Shown piece by piece: positions 8,648 through 18,034 of a stretch of 64,000 nucleotides of DNA. The notes under the pieces are model-generated. The model worked only from the letters and a program-made list of their open reading frames with translations, had not been told where the DNA came from and made no database searches. The position numbers were made by a program, and so were the translations under genes. Location of the stretch: the NCBI RefSeq assembly GCF_000145035.1, contig NC_014387.1, positions 3,126,146-3,190,145 of the forward strand, given 5' to 3'. The DNA comes from Butyrivibrio proteoclasticus B316 (GTDB lineage: Bacteria > Bacillota > Clostridia > Lachnospirales > Lachnospiraceae). How positions within the stretch are numbered: position 1 is the stretch's first letter; the number at the start of each line of letters is the position of its first letter.

Positions 8648-9793
8648 ATGAAAATGCGATATTGTAAACGTTGCCTTCAGCCTGATACAAGGCCGGGTAT
8701 TATTTTTGATGACGAACAGATTTGTTTCGCTTGCCGTTATGAAGAATCCAAGGCAACAATAAACTGGGAAGAACGTCAGGCAGAGCTTAAGTCTTTTGCT
8801 GAGGAAGCCAAGGCAGAGGCCAAAAAACGTGGAAATACATATGACTGTATCATCGGAGTTTCAGGTGGTAAGGATTCAACCTTCCAGGCAGTTTACGCCA
8901 AGGAAAGACTTGGACTTAATCCTCTTCTCATTAACTGCATGCCTGATGAGATCACAGAGATTGGCCGCAAGAATATAGAGAACCTTAATAACCTTGGTTT
9001 TGATATCATTTCAATCAGACCTAATCCTATCGTAGCCAAGAAGCTTGCCAGAAAGTCATTCTTTGAAAGAGGTAATATCATAGCTGCTTCTGAATACTGT
9101 CTCTGGGCTTCAGCCTACATTATGGCTGTTAAGTTTAATATTCCTCTTATCATTCAGGGTGAAAATGCTGCTCTTACACTTGGCGCAGCCAAGAATCAAG
9201 AAGCTACAGGAAATGCTTTTTCCGTAATGCAGCTCGAGACCATTCGTGGTGCAAGCGTTGACAGCTTTGTTGATCTTTCAAACAACATCACAGAAAAAGA
9301 CCTGTTCTTATACAAAATTCCAACTGTTGAGGAGATGCAGGCTAAAGGAATAAGAGCCATTTTCCTTCAGTATTACGTAAGAGAGTGGTCACAGGTTACA
9401 AACGCTGATTTCGCAGTTGCAAGAGGCCTCACAGGTAGAAGTGGTAACCTCCACGATCTTGGTCGTTACAGAAGATATACAGCTCTTGATTGTGACCTTC
9501 AGATTCCTAACCAGATGATCAAGTACCTCAAATTCGGTTTTGGTTATGCAACAGACGAGATTTGTTACGATATCAGAGAAGGTCGTTTTAGCCGTGAAGA
9601 TGGCAAATGGTATGTAAACGAATACGATGGTGGATGCGGAGAACAGTATATCGAGAAGACCTGCAAATACCTTGGTATAACCAAAGAAGAATTCTGGGAA
9701 GTTGTCGATAAATACGTTAACAGAGATCTATTCGAGAAGATTGATGGTAAATGGACACCTAAGTTCACTGTAGGAGAAGATTACGAATCATGA
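8648..9793 (+). CDS. N-acetyl sugar amidotransferase (WbpG/PseA-like)
   Basis: This is an ATP-pyrophosphatase (PP-loop) enzyme of the family that converts an acetamido group on a nucleotide sugar or nonulosonate to an acetamidino group. A zinc-ribbon-like start has Cys6, Cys9, Cys26 and Cys29, followed by the PP-loop SGGKDST (residues 72-78). The length of 381 fits WbpG and PseA. AAAGGAGA eight bases before the ATG supports the start. Characterised relatives depend on HisH/HisF-like partners to supply ammonia; none is seen nearby, so the partner may be elsewhere or not needed. Its place beside the nonulosonate cluster suggests that the surface sugar carries an amidine. Codon use appears well adapted, as in gmd. 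Confidence 0.85.
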   Translation: MKMRYCKRCLQPDTRPGIIFDDEQICFACRYEESKATINWEERQAELKSFAEEAKAEAKKRGNTYDCIIGVSGGKDSTFQAVYAKERLGLNPLLINCMPDEITEIGRKNIENLNNLGFDIISIRPNPIVAKKLARKSFFERGNIIAASEYCLWASAYIMAVKFNIPLIIQGENAALTLGAAKNQEATGNAFSVMQLETIRGASVDSFVDLSNNITEKDLFLYKIPTVEEMQAKGIRAIFLQYYVREWSQVTNADFAVARGLTGRSGNLHDLGRYRRYTALDCDLQIPNQMIKYLKFGFGYATDEICYDIREGRFSREDGKWYVNEYDGGCGEQYIEKTCKYLGITKEEFWEVVDKYVNRDLFEKIDGKWTPKFTVGEDYES

Positions 9794-11541
9794 CAAAGAC
9801 AAATACTCTTAAAAAGTATTGGTATCTATATTTAACAGGAACACTGCTGGCTATTCAGGCCGCGGTGTTCCTTATATTTAGAGGTGAAAGCTATTTCCAG
9901 ATCCATGATAATCTGGACCTGTTCATGGCTCACTATGAAATGCTCAAGAAAGCAGGTCTTTGGTTCTCTCAGGGCGCTAATGCACCAATTCTTCATGGTG
10001 TTCCAAGAGATTTATTTGGATCAGAATTTCTGATCTATAACCTCTTTTACATCCTGCTTCCTGGCGTTTGGGCTTATTTAGCAGGTTATGCAGCCAAGAT
10101 AGCAGTTGGTATGATTTCCTTTATTCTGCTTGCAAAAGATGTTTACAAGGATCGTTATGAGAACTATAAGCCGCTTATTATAGTAATTGCCGCAGCATAT
10201 GGTATGATTCCTGTATTTCCAACCTACGGCATAGCATTTACATCTGTTCCTTTTATTATCCTGCTGCTCAGAAAACTTTATTTTGCTGAGACTTTTAAAC
10301 AAAGACTTCCTTTATATATCGGAGTCTTTTTATATCCACTGTTATCTTATTTTTCTTACCATGGATTCTTTATCCTGTCCTACATGGTAGTCGCAGTGGT
10401 CATCCTATGGATCAGAGATAAGCGTTTTCCTAAGAGCACATTTGTTTCAATCGTTATCTTGTCTCTAGGTTATATTCTCTTTGAATACAGATTGTTTAAA
10501 GAGATGCTATTTACTGATACAGTAACTATCAGAACAACAATGGATCATGGTGACATCAGCTTTGGACAGGCTATGCTGACAGCACTTTCAGAGTTTGCTA
10601 ATGCTTCCTTCCACTCTGAGGACTCACATACTTACATCGTTCTTGGTGTTGTTTTGATTGCAATTGTTATCATAAATGCTCTTTACATCAAGAAAAAACA
10701 GGCTGACAGGATCATGAAAGATCCCATCAATCTTGTAATGCTGTGGATCATCTTCAATGTTCTTATCTTTGGCCTGTATCAGTATGCTCCATTCAGACAC
10801 CTGTTTGAGATGTTAATTCCCCCTCTTACAGGCTTTGAATTTGCAAGGACAGCATACTTTAATACATTTCTCTGGTACGCAGAGCTCTTACTCGTATGTG
10901 TCAGAATGTATGACTATGGCAAGAAGAACATCAGACCACTTGCTAACCTGATAGTAACTCTTGCCGTTCTCATCGTTATGTTTATTCCTCAGGTTTATAA
11001 CGACTTTTACTACACCTGTTACAATCAGGCTTTCAAGATAATCAAACATCGTGATACGACATATGTTAACTACAACGAATTCTATTCAACAAAGCTATTT
11101 GATAAAATAATAGATGATATTGATTATAATGGTGAATGGTCAGCAGCCTACGGAATGCATCCTGCAGTGCTCAACTACAATGGAATTGCAACTGTTGACG
11201 GATACCTTGGTATGTATGCTCAGGAATACAAAGACAAGTGGACAAGCATTATTGCACCTGCGCTTGAAGGTTCACCTTCTCTTAAATCTTATTTCGAAGG
11301 CTGGGGAGCAAGGGTAAGCTTATACTCCGGTTCAGATGAAAACACTTATGCTCCGCTTCGTAATTTGGAAGTAACCGATAAAAGACTTATTGTAAATCTT
11401 GATGAGCTTAAAAGCCTTGACTGCAAATACATATTCTCACGAATCGAGTTTTCCAATGCTGATGAGCTTGGAATCAAGCTTGTAGGAACTTACTCAGATG
11501 ACAGCAGTCCTTATACTATATATGTATATGATCTTCAGTAA
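9790..11541 (+). CDS. Large polytopic membrane protein, DUF6044/YkoS-like
   Basis: This is a 583-residue protein with about ten hydrophobic segments through residue 410, then a soluble C-terminal part of roughly 170 residues that probably faces outside. Features include IHDNLDLFMAHYEML after the first membrane segment, with acidic residues where GT-C glycosyltransferases keep their catalytic acid. I recall this pattern from the DUF6044 (YkoS) group, whose function is unknown. The ATG overlaps the stop of the amidotransferase gene (ATGA), so the two are translationally coupled and probably act on the same glycan. A GT-C-type transferase or other late glycan-modifying role is an inference only. 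A bidirectional terminator follows 20-70 bases downstream. Confidence 0.75.
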   Translation: MTKTNTLKKYWYLYLTGTLLAIQAAVFLIFRGESYFQIHDNLDLFMAHYEMLKKAGLWFSQGANAPILHGVPRDLFGSEFLIYNLFYILLPGVWAYLAGYAAKIAVGMISFILLAKDVYKDRYENYKPLIIVIAAAYGMIPVFPTYGIAFTSVPFIILLLRKLYFAETFKQRLPLYIGVFLYPLLSYFSYHGFFILSYMVVAVVILWIRDKRFPKSTFVSIVILSLGYILFEYRLFKEMLFTDTVTIRTTMDHGDISFGQAMLTALSEFANASFHSEDSHTYIVLGVVLIAIVIINALYIKKKQADRIMKDPINLVMLWIIFNVLIFGLYQYAPFRHLFEMLIPPLTGFEFARTAYFNTFLWYAELLLVCVRMYDYGKKNIRPLANLIVTLAVLIVMFIPQVYNDFYYTCYNQAFKIIKHRDTTYVNYNEFYSTKLFDKIIDDIDYNGEWSAAYGMHPAVLNYNGIATVDGYLGMYAQEYKDKWTSIIAPALEGSPSLKSYFEGWGARVSLYSGSDENTYAPLRNLEVTDKRLIVNLDELKSLDCKYIFSRIEFSNADELGIKLVGTYSDDSSPYTIYVYDLQ

Positions 11542-11562
11542 TTTGAACTGTATATGAAGGCC

Positions 11563-11610
11563 AAAAAAATCCCTAATCCATGAAATAAAGCTATGGATTA
11601 GGGATTTTTT
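11563..11610. terminator. Bidirectional intrinsic terminator
   Basis: A 13-14-bp stem (AATCCCTAATCCAT at 11568-11581 with ATGGATTAGGGATT at 11593-11606) has an 11-base loop, an A-run on its left and a T-run on its right. It therefore ends both the rightward amidotransferase pair and the leftward exopolysaccharide run. The latter's final stop codon overlaps its edge. Confidence 0.88.
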
Positions 11611-13300
11611 ATCTAAGTATATATGTATTCCACATTTCTTCGGTATAAATCTTTTCACGCTCATTTAACGATGCATATTGCATCAGATTATTGATAGCGT
11701 TCTCCTGATTATCATCATCGGCCGCATACAGGATTATTTCACCTGCATTCATAATCTCTACGTCATCAAGCGGATCATTGTTTTCTTCATCCATGTAATA
11801 AACCTTATCATACTCCAGAAGCTCATCAGTAAGCCTCCATACGTTATGAGGCGTGGCCGGATTGAACATTACAACTGCTACTTTATCATGTCTTTCAGAT
11901 GCAAATGCAATCTTCTCCCTATCCTCCGGATAAATGAACAATACTCTATTATCGATAAACAACCCCTTATACAAGGTAACAACCGTTATGCAGCATAGAG
12001 CTATTCCAATGATAGTACTTGCGCCTTTCTGTGAATGTTTTTTTTCAGCGTCACCATCAGTATCTCCTATATGCCATATTACGCCAAGCCTGTGTATTGT
12101 TACCGCTAGTATGATTATCCCAAGACCATAGGCAGGCATCTCATATCTGTTAGAAGCTGCCCCAACTAAAAGTGCTGTCTTTGTAGTGATCAAAAAATAC
12201 CCTATAGTACCAATTATCAGCATTACAAAATCTGCTGTAAAAACTCTTTTACCATAGTCATTATCATAGTTTTTATCAGTTATTGTATTGTCTTTTGCAT
12301 ATTTAATGATTCCAATTATTGCAAGCACAATGATCGTCCCAATGATCATCCACAATAGACCTGCAAATACAAAGTCATTTAAAAGCCCTGCAAAGAAAGA
12401 CAGTCTCATCAACGTATTTCCGATGTCAAACAAGCTTCCTGCCGCCTCATTGCCCCTGTATCCACCCAGCATGTGATGAAGACTTGCAGGATACGATATG
12501 ACAGCCAGGCCAAGTGAAACAGCACAACTGATCACATAGGTGATTCCATATCGTATGTTCTTATTAAAAAACACTATCCATGCAGTATAGGCTATTCCTA
12601 TAGAAACAAAAAAGAACAAATAAAAGTATTGCGTAAGAAAACCCAAATAAGATGTCACAGCTACCGGAAGGATATACATTCCATACTCTTTAAGTGCTCC
12701 AACAAAACTGACTTTCTGAGTTTCTTTGTGCTCAGAAGCATTTAAGGTTTTCATGGATTTATAATCCTGTACCAACCTGATATGTAAGTAAGCACACAGC
12801 GCGACAAAAAATGACAGCCAGGCATACATTCTCGTAAGCATATTCCCTGATATAGTTTGAGGATTAAATCCATAGAATAATAGGCCAAGCATTTCCATTA
12901 AGAATGACACCCTTAGTCTCTTGAGAATAAGGTCAAGTACTAAAAATGTAAGAGAAAATGCAATCAGATTAGTTATGATACCTGTCCATTTCGTAAATAC
13001 ACCCGGAAATAGCGAACAGATCGTATGAAAAATCATATAATAAAAAGGCGGATGCACATCCCAGGACTGAACAAGTGCTACAAGTCCATAGTTAAAGCCT
13101 TCGCCATTTTTGACAACAAATTCATCTAATATCGTCTGCCTATCCTGCCACTCTCTATCTGGCTGGTATAAGCCCACGCTTCTGTTAGAAGAATAATAGG
13201 TATAGTACTCATCCTCATGAAATCCCGCCTTCTGATAGCCAAAATAAACATTTACAATTATCGATAACACAAAAATGAGTAAAATGCCACATTTCTTCAT
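11609..13300 (-). CDS. Polytopic GT-C/PMT-like (GT39-type) glycosyltransferase
   Basis: This is a 563-residue membrane protein with about ten hydrophobic segments in its first 430 residues and a soluble tail. The first external loop contains AGFHEDEYYTYY (His28, Glu29, Asp30, Glu31). That matches the acidic catalytic loop of protein-O-mannosyltransferase-like and ArnT-like enzymes, which use polyprenyl-phosphate sugars outside the membrane. Its ATG overlaps the preceding gene's stop by one base (TAATG), with AGAGG as ribosome site. It is the last gene of the exopolysaccharide run. A role in adding a branch or side sugar after flipping is inferred; the lipid-linked sugar could be made by the GtrB-like enzyme at 24278-25216. 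Confidence 0.78.
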   Translation of the reverse strand: MKKCGILLIFVLSIIVNVYFGYQKAGFHEDEYYTYYSSNRSVGLYQPDREWQDRQTILDEFVVKNGEGFNYGLVALVQSWDVHPPFYYMIFHTICSLFPGVFTKWTGIITNLIAFSLTFLVLDLILKRLRVSFLMEMLGLLFYGFNPQTISGNMLTRMYAWLSFFVALCAYLHIRLVQDYKSMKTLNASEHKETQKVSFVGALKEYGMYILPVAVTSYLGFLTQYFYLFFFVSIGIAYTAWIVFFNKNIRYGITYVISCAVSLGLAVISYPASLHHMLGGYRGNEAAGSLFDIGNTLMRLSFFAGLLNDFVFAGLLWMIIGTIIVLAIIGIIKYAKDNTITDKNYDNDYGKRVFTADFVMLIIGTIGYFLITTKTALLVGAASNRYEMPAYGLGIIILAVTIHRLGVIWHIGDTDGDAEKKHSQKGASTIIGIALCCITVVTLYKGLFIDNRVLFIYPEDREKIAFASERHDKVAVVMFNPATPHNVWRLTDELLEYDKVYYMDEENNDPLDDVEIMNAGEIILYAADDDNQENAINNLMQYASLNEREKIYTEEMWNTYILR

Positions 13301-14310
13301 TAGTTCAAACCTCTTATTAAGGCATGGAGTTTACGTACAAATCTTGGTGCAGGCGCAAGTATCATAAGATATGCCTTTTGCTTACCTGTCAGATAACTGT
13401 TTCCTAGTATCTCACCCAGATTGCCTCTGATATTTCTGACAACATTCATATAGAACTCGTTATCTTTAGTCATCTTGGAAACAGGAATATGTAATAGATA
13501 GTCCAGTCTCTGAACAGCCCCAAATCGCTTAGCCACGCTCTCAAGTTCCGGAAAATCTTTTTTAACCAGTTCGAGAACAACATCTGCATTTCTGACAATG
13601 TCAGTAAAAACAGATGGAAAATAGTCCTTGTCCTCAACTTTTCTACGTGAGTTACTTCCAAGCCTGTAAAAAACATGATAATACTGCCAAGGTAAAATAA
13701 CTACCTTGTTGACCATACCAAGCATATGTATCATCAGGAAGAAATCTTCATTAAGCTCTCCCTCCGGAAAAAGCATATCATCAGTAAAAAGAGATTTCTT
13801 TACAAGTTTAGTACAATAAGACGCATCACCTGTATGCATCAAAAGAGTCCTGAAATGCTCAGATGGCTCAATTACTGTTACTTCCTGCGGAGGAATTACT
13901 ACGTCAGCCCTCTTTGTGCCATCTTCTGATATTTCATCTCTCGAAATCTGGATCATATCAGCATCATACTCAATAGCTGCTGACATAAGTGCAGAGTACA
14001 TACGACTATCTATATAGTCATCACTATCTACAAATCCGATATATTCGCCTGACGCATGTCTTATTCCAACATTTCTGGCGCTACTGGATCCACCGTTTTC
14101 TTTGTGGATGGCAGTAACATTTTCAAATCTGGCCGCCAATTCATCAGCAACCTTGCCGGTTGCATCAGTGGAGCCATCGTCTACAACTATAATTTCAAGA
14201 AGATTTTTGGGGTAATCTTGATACACAACAGATTCTACACATCTTCCTAACAAATCTTCAATGTTATATGCAGGAATGATAACAGATATCTTCTTGTCAA
14301 ACTCAGGCAT
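13300..14310 (-). CDS. Family 2 glycosyltransferase
   Basis: This is a GT-A transferase of 336 residues with IIPAYN (residues 11-16), VVDDGSTD (42-49) and the metal-binding DSDDY (95-99). The C-terminal part is mostly helical, with an Arg/Lys-rich end and no clear membrane segment. GGAGG before the ATG is a strong ribosome site. The gene overlaps the end of the upstream GT-C gene by eight bases and the start of the downstream gene by one, so it is embedded in the operon. It probably adds one residue to the lipid-linked repeat unit on the cytoplasmic face. The sugar is unknown. Confidence 0.88.
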   Translation of the reverse strand: MPEFDKKISVIIPAYNIEDLLGRCVESVVYQDYPKNLLEIIVVDDGSTDATGKVADELAARFENVTAIHKENGGSSSARNVGIRHASGEYIGFVDSDDYIDSRMYSALMSAAIEYDADMIQISRDEISEDGTKRADVVIPPQEVTVIEPSEHFRTLLMHTGDASYCTKLVKKSLFTDDMLFPEGELNEDFFLMIHMLGMVNKVVILPWQYYHVFYRLGSNSRRKVEDKDYFPSVFTDIVRNADVVLELVKKDFPELESVAKRFGAVQRLDYLLHIPVSKMTKDNEFYMNVVRNIRGNLGEILGNSYLTGKQKAYLMILAPAPRFVRKLHALIRGLN

Positions 14311-15526
14311 TTACTTCCTCCGGAATCTGCATCTGCTTATAAAGGTCATAGCCTACAGTCAGAATAATTGCAAGCATGGCAACTGTCAGCGGCCATAAAT
14401 ATGTAACCGTAGCACCAAATAAGTATCTTGTATAAGTGATCATAGATATTACCTGCAAAAATGCGCATACAGGCAGTCTCTTATAACTATAAAGAGCATA
14501 AACTACTGCCAGCATCTCCGGCATATATCCATATCTCTCATGCATTACAGGCAAGCAGAAACAGCACAGCTCTGCAGTAAATATAACTAGCGTTATCATA
14601 AACTTCTCAGTTATTTTAAACTTCTTGTTGTACATATAATAAGCAATCATGCCGAAAATGATCACTGTAGCCATAACTCCGCCTCTTATTATCAGGCGTC
14701 TCACGCTTCTATCAAGATCTGATGTTATTATTGTATATATGCTGGGGTAATTCATGGAAAGTCTTGTAAACATTTCTACCTGATTACCATATATTCCCAA
14801 AAGGTCTCCCCATGTTCTTCCGGCTATAGCTGCAGGAATCATGGAAACAACATGGAACACAGGAATAACAAGGATATATCTGATCTTTATCTTATTTTTA
14901 AGCCACATTAGAATGATAAATGGCATAAAAAAGATTGCCTGCTGCTTGAAACTATAAGATATTGCCAGATACAAAAATGCTCTAAAATCATTTCCCTTTA
15001 ATACATGAAGAAGTGACAACAGGATAAAAGCTGTATATATAGAATCATTCTGTGCCCAAGCTGCGCTGTTCAATACAACAGTTGGAAGGAACAGAACTGC
15101 AAAATAAGCAAGCATTCCCTTTTTTATATCTCTGCCTGATACATGATAAGCAATCCTTCCAAGGTTAACTGCACAGACAAAGTCAAAAATAACCGACAAT
15201 GTCTTGACCAGATACATATCACTAATATTTCCGCCAATATAGTGGAGTATTACGATCAAATACTGGAACATACAGTTATAGTCAAAAGTACTTGCATCAG
15301 ATACTCCCGGTTTGATACCAAGATATGCAAAACCACCTGCTGCATGACATTCTTTCATCCAGTCTGCAAAAGCTGTCACATAGTCTCCTGATTTAACATC
15401 GTACAGTGAAAACCTGAACATCATCCCAAGAGTAGTCAGGACAATCGCCACGAGGATATCGAAGCATTTAATCTTCACATCGCCAATTTCAAATTCAACA
15501 TCAAAAATCCTATCAATAGTTCTCAT
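14303..15526 (-). CDS. Polytopic GT-C-type mannosyltransferase-like protein
   Basis: This is a membrane protein with about nine or ten hydrophobic segments. The first external loop reads SGDYVTAFADWMKE, a DY/W pattern common in dolichyl-phosphate-mannose-type transferases and DUF2029 relatives. I set the start at the ATG at 15526 (407 residues). A longer frame opens at 15601, but its first 25 residues lie over the end of the preceding gene and look unrelated to the family. The chosen ATG falls 10 bases after that gene's stop. The protein likely uses a polyprenyl-phosphate sugar outside the membrane during repeat-unit decoration. Donor and acceptor are unknown. Confidence 0.7.
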   Translation of the reverse strand: MRTIDRIFDVEFEIGDVKIKCFDILVAIVLTTLGMMFRFSLYDVKSGDYVTAFADWMKECHAAGGFAYLGIKPGVSDASTFDYNCMFQYLIVILHYIGGNISDMYLVKTLSVIFDFVCAVNLGRIAYHVSGRDIKKGMLAYFAVLFLPTVVLNSAAWAQNDSIYTAFILLSLLHVLKGNDFRAFLYLAISYSFKQQAIFFMPFIILMWLKNKIKIRYILVIPVFHVVSMIPAAIAGRTWGDLLGIYGNQVEMFTRLSMNYPSIYTIITSDLDRSVRRLIIRGGVMATVIIFGMIAYYMYNKKFKITEKFMITLVIFTAELCCFCLPVMHERYGYMPEMLAVVYALYSYKRLPVCAFLQVISMITYTRYLFGATVTYLWPLTVAMLAIILTVGYDLYKQMQIPEEVNA

Positions 15527-15536
15527 TACTTTACTC

Positions 15537-16736
15537 TTATTCCAATCTGTTTTTTTCCTGCAAAGAGCGGATAAATCCGGCAGGGCGTATATTAGTTGCA
15601 AGACTCACAGGTCCGCTTGCACATGGTCTTGGCTCTCTCCCGTCTAAAAATTCTTTTGAGAATCTGACAAGTTCCTTCGCTCCATTTTGAGCATTCCATT
15701 CTCTTGTCATAGTCTCTTTTGCTCTTTTGCCAAACTCTCGAATTTTATCTCGATTTTCAAATAAATACAAGACCTTGTCTTGCAAAGCCCTTATACTGCC
15801 ATTTTCATATGTAAGTCCATTTACGCCATCTCTTATCAGAAAAGGCACAGCGCCAGCTTCATGTGATGCCACCACCGCGCATCCACATTCCATAGCTTCA
15901 TTTACAACTGCTCCCCAGCCTTCCAGATAATTACTTGTAAAAAGATATATATCCGCCTTTTGCATAAAGTCTATTACTTCGTCAGGTTTTTTCCCTCCAT
16001 GTAATGCAACTCTGCCCTGCAGATTGTATCTGTCTATCAAAGCCTCTATTTCTGCCTTCTTATTGCCATCTCCAATAATATCCATATGGAAACTATAGCC
16101 TTTATCATTAAGTAATCTGGCTACTTCAATTGCATGCTCGCAGTGCTTGAGCTCAATGATCCTTCCGGCCCAGCAGATATTCACACAATCAGTTAACTCA
16201 GGCTTAACATAATCTTCGTTCTTGATCTGCGGAAAATAGCCCCATCTCAGTTTTTTCCCCGGATAACTCCTTATAAGATCGAAGTCTGAAGCAACATATG
16301 CCCCGGCGCACAAAAGATATACAGGCTTGTTTCTAAATCTGATATGCTCCCTATACTTGGCTATAATACCCTTAGGACTTATAAACTTCCACTGACCCTC
16401 CCTGTAAATTCGCTCACTTACTCTAAAGGTCAGCTTACCGGATGATAATCTTTCCTGTTCAATATCAGAAATGAGTCCGTCAGACCACCCCAGGATTGTT
16501 ACATCACTATCCAGAATAAGCCGTTTACACTCATTTCTGTCTTCGTAAAAAAGTGATACATATGGAATGTCTGTAACGTCAAGAGCCCATCCCATTTCCA
16601 CTCTTTTCTCCTCCATAGGAGATGTCTGGATAAAGTGAAATTCTACATCCTCCATGCTGTTCATAGCATTACAAAAAGGAAGCTGATGATGATTTATGTA
16701 ATTGGAAACAAAGGTAACTACCATTCCTTTATCCAT
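15537..16736 (-). CDS. Family 4 (GT-B) glycosyltransferase
   Basis: This is a retaining GT-B enzyme of 399 residues. The C-terminal Rossmann domain shows ICWAGRIIELKHCEHAIE, DIIGDGNKK, and the EX7E signature in EGWGAVVNEAMECG, where the glutamates contact the nucleotide sugar. An AGGA eight bases before the ATG supports the start. The tail after residue 365 (rich in Pro, Arg and Gly) is unusual for the family and may be membrane- or partner-binding. It lies 15 bases after the previous glycosyltransferase gene. The sugar specificity cannot be deduced. Confidence 0.87.
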   Translation of the reverse strand: MDKGMVVTFVSNYINHHQLPFCNAMNSMEDVEFHFIQTSPMEEKRVEMGWALDVTDIPYVSLFYEDRNECKRLILDSDVTILGWSDGLISDIEQERLSSGKLTFRVSERIYREGQWKFISPKGIIAKYREHIRFRNKPVYLLCAGAYVASDFDLIRSYPGKKLRWGYFPQIKNEDYVKPELTDCVNICWAGRIIELKHCEHAIEVARLLNDKGYSFHMDIIGDGNKKAEIEALIDRYNLQGRVALHGGKKPDEVIDFMQKADIYLFTSNYLEGWGAVVNEAMECGCAVVASHEAGAVPFLIRDGVNGLTYENGSIRALQDKVLYLFENRDKIREFGKRAKETMTREWNAQNGAKELVRFSKEFLDGREPRPCASGPVSLATNIRPAGFIRSLQEKNRLE

Positions 16737-16751
16737 CTGATAATCCTATTC

Positions 16752-18032
16752 TCATGAAGTAATATCTCTGTATATGCTGATCAGCTTCTTGTAGTTAGTA
16801 TCCGGATCATGCGATAAAAGGGCATGCTTTCTGGCATTATCGCCATAGACTCCTGAAATAACCGGTTCATCCCACATCTGTATAACAGCTTCTGCAAGCC
16901 CTCTATAATCACCTTTCTCAAAGAAGCTACACTCTTTATTTCCCTGGATCACACTTGGCACGCCACCCACTTTTGCAGCAACGATCGGCATCCCTAGAAG
17001 CATTGCTTCTGCCAATGAGTTTGGTGAATTTTCCACAACAGATGCACATACAAAAAGACTGCTTTCAAGCATTTGCTGCTTCATTTCCTCTTCGCTTAGC
17101 ATTCCCACCATAGTTACTTTTTTCTTAAGCTTATTTGTAGCTATAAGAGATCTGATATACTTGCCATAAGCGCTAGCTCTGAGGAAATACGGATACTTGC
17201 TCTGCCCCTTGCCTATTATGTTATTACCTGCAACATAAAGGTGGGCATCCGGATATTTTTCTAAAATAAGTGGCATTGCTTCAAGCACAAAGTGAAACCC
17301 TTTTAGAGGATAATCTCCCTGGGATAAAAAGATACTATGAGGTCTGACATTTTTTTCTTCCCACTTTCCTGTGTAAAAAGCAGGTCTCATAGTCTCATTC
17401 ATAGAAAAATACCTTGCCTGAGGATTAATTTTAGAAGTCTCCTCTTTGTCAAAAGCGGTTCTTCCTGTGATATTTCCTGTTAAGAGAATAGCCTCTCTTT
17501 CATGCTCAGCGCGAACTCTATATTTTTCCTGCTGCTGCAAAAGAGAATCCTCTTTAAGTCTGTCTCTGATAGTAGCTGACTGCTGCACCTGCTCCGGTAT
17601 TTCTGCCATGTATTCATCAGCAATTCTTGAGCAAACACCCTGAATTCCCACAAGTGCTCTGTCAGGATTGCCAAAAGACCTGAGCATGGCAAGTGTATGC
17701 GGAAATTCTGTTCCGAATATATGAACAATATCCGGGTTAAAGTCATCTAGTATCTCTCTGAATCTATTCTCTATTGTCCCATCGTACTTCTCAGGGTGAG
17801 ATAAATCTTCAACAAAGCTATAATATGTTACCCCGCCTATTTCCTCTTTGGAAGCATCGGATTCTGAGCCTACAGGGAAACATACTCCAAGCTCAATTTC
17901 TCTTTCTGCAAAAGGCTCCCTGTTTATTCTCTCAAAGCAGCCCGAAAGCCATCCTTCCCTTGAAGAATATTGGAGATTGTGAGCTTTGGCATAAGCCGGA
18001 AGCATAATATTACACAGCCATAAAACTTTCAA
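16752..18032 (-). CDS. Family 4 (GT-B) glycosyltransferase
   Basis: This is a 426-residue GT-B enzyme. The N-terminal acceptor domain begins MKVLWLCNIMLP and includes IVHIFGTEFPHTLAML. The C-terminal donor domain has FLSQGDYPLKGFHFVLEAM, LYVAGNN and the EX7E motif in ENSPNSLAEAMLLGMP, followed by the common AAKVGGVPSVI. Only two bases separate it from the gene before. It should work on the cytoplasmic face, extending the lipid-linked repeat. It differs strongly from the neighbouring GT4 enzyme, so the two probably make different linkages. Donor and linkage are not predictable here. Confidence 0.87.
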   Translation of the reverse strand: MKVLWLCNIMLPAYAKAHNLQYSSREGWLSGCFERINREPFAEREIELGVCFPVGSESDASKEEIGGVTYYSFVEDLSHPEKYDGTIENRFREILDDFNPDIVHIFGTEFPHTLAMLRSFGNPDRALVGIQGVCSRIADEYMAEIPEQVQQSATIRDRLKEDSLLQQQEKYRVRAEHEREAILLTGNITGRTAFDKEETSKINPQARYFSMNETMRPAFYTGKWEEKNVRPHSIFLSQGDYPLKGFHFVLEAMPLILEKYPDAHLYVAGNNIIGKGQSKYPYFLRASAYGKYIRSLIATNKLKKKVTMVGMLSEEEMKQQMLESSLFVCASVVENSPNSLAEAMLLGMPIVAAKVGGVPSVIQGNKECSFFEKGDYRGLAEAVIQMWDEPVISGVYGDNARKHALLSHDPDTNYKKLISIYRDITS

Positions 18033-18034
18033 TA

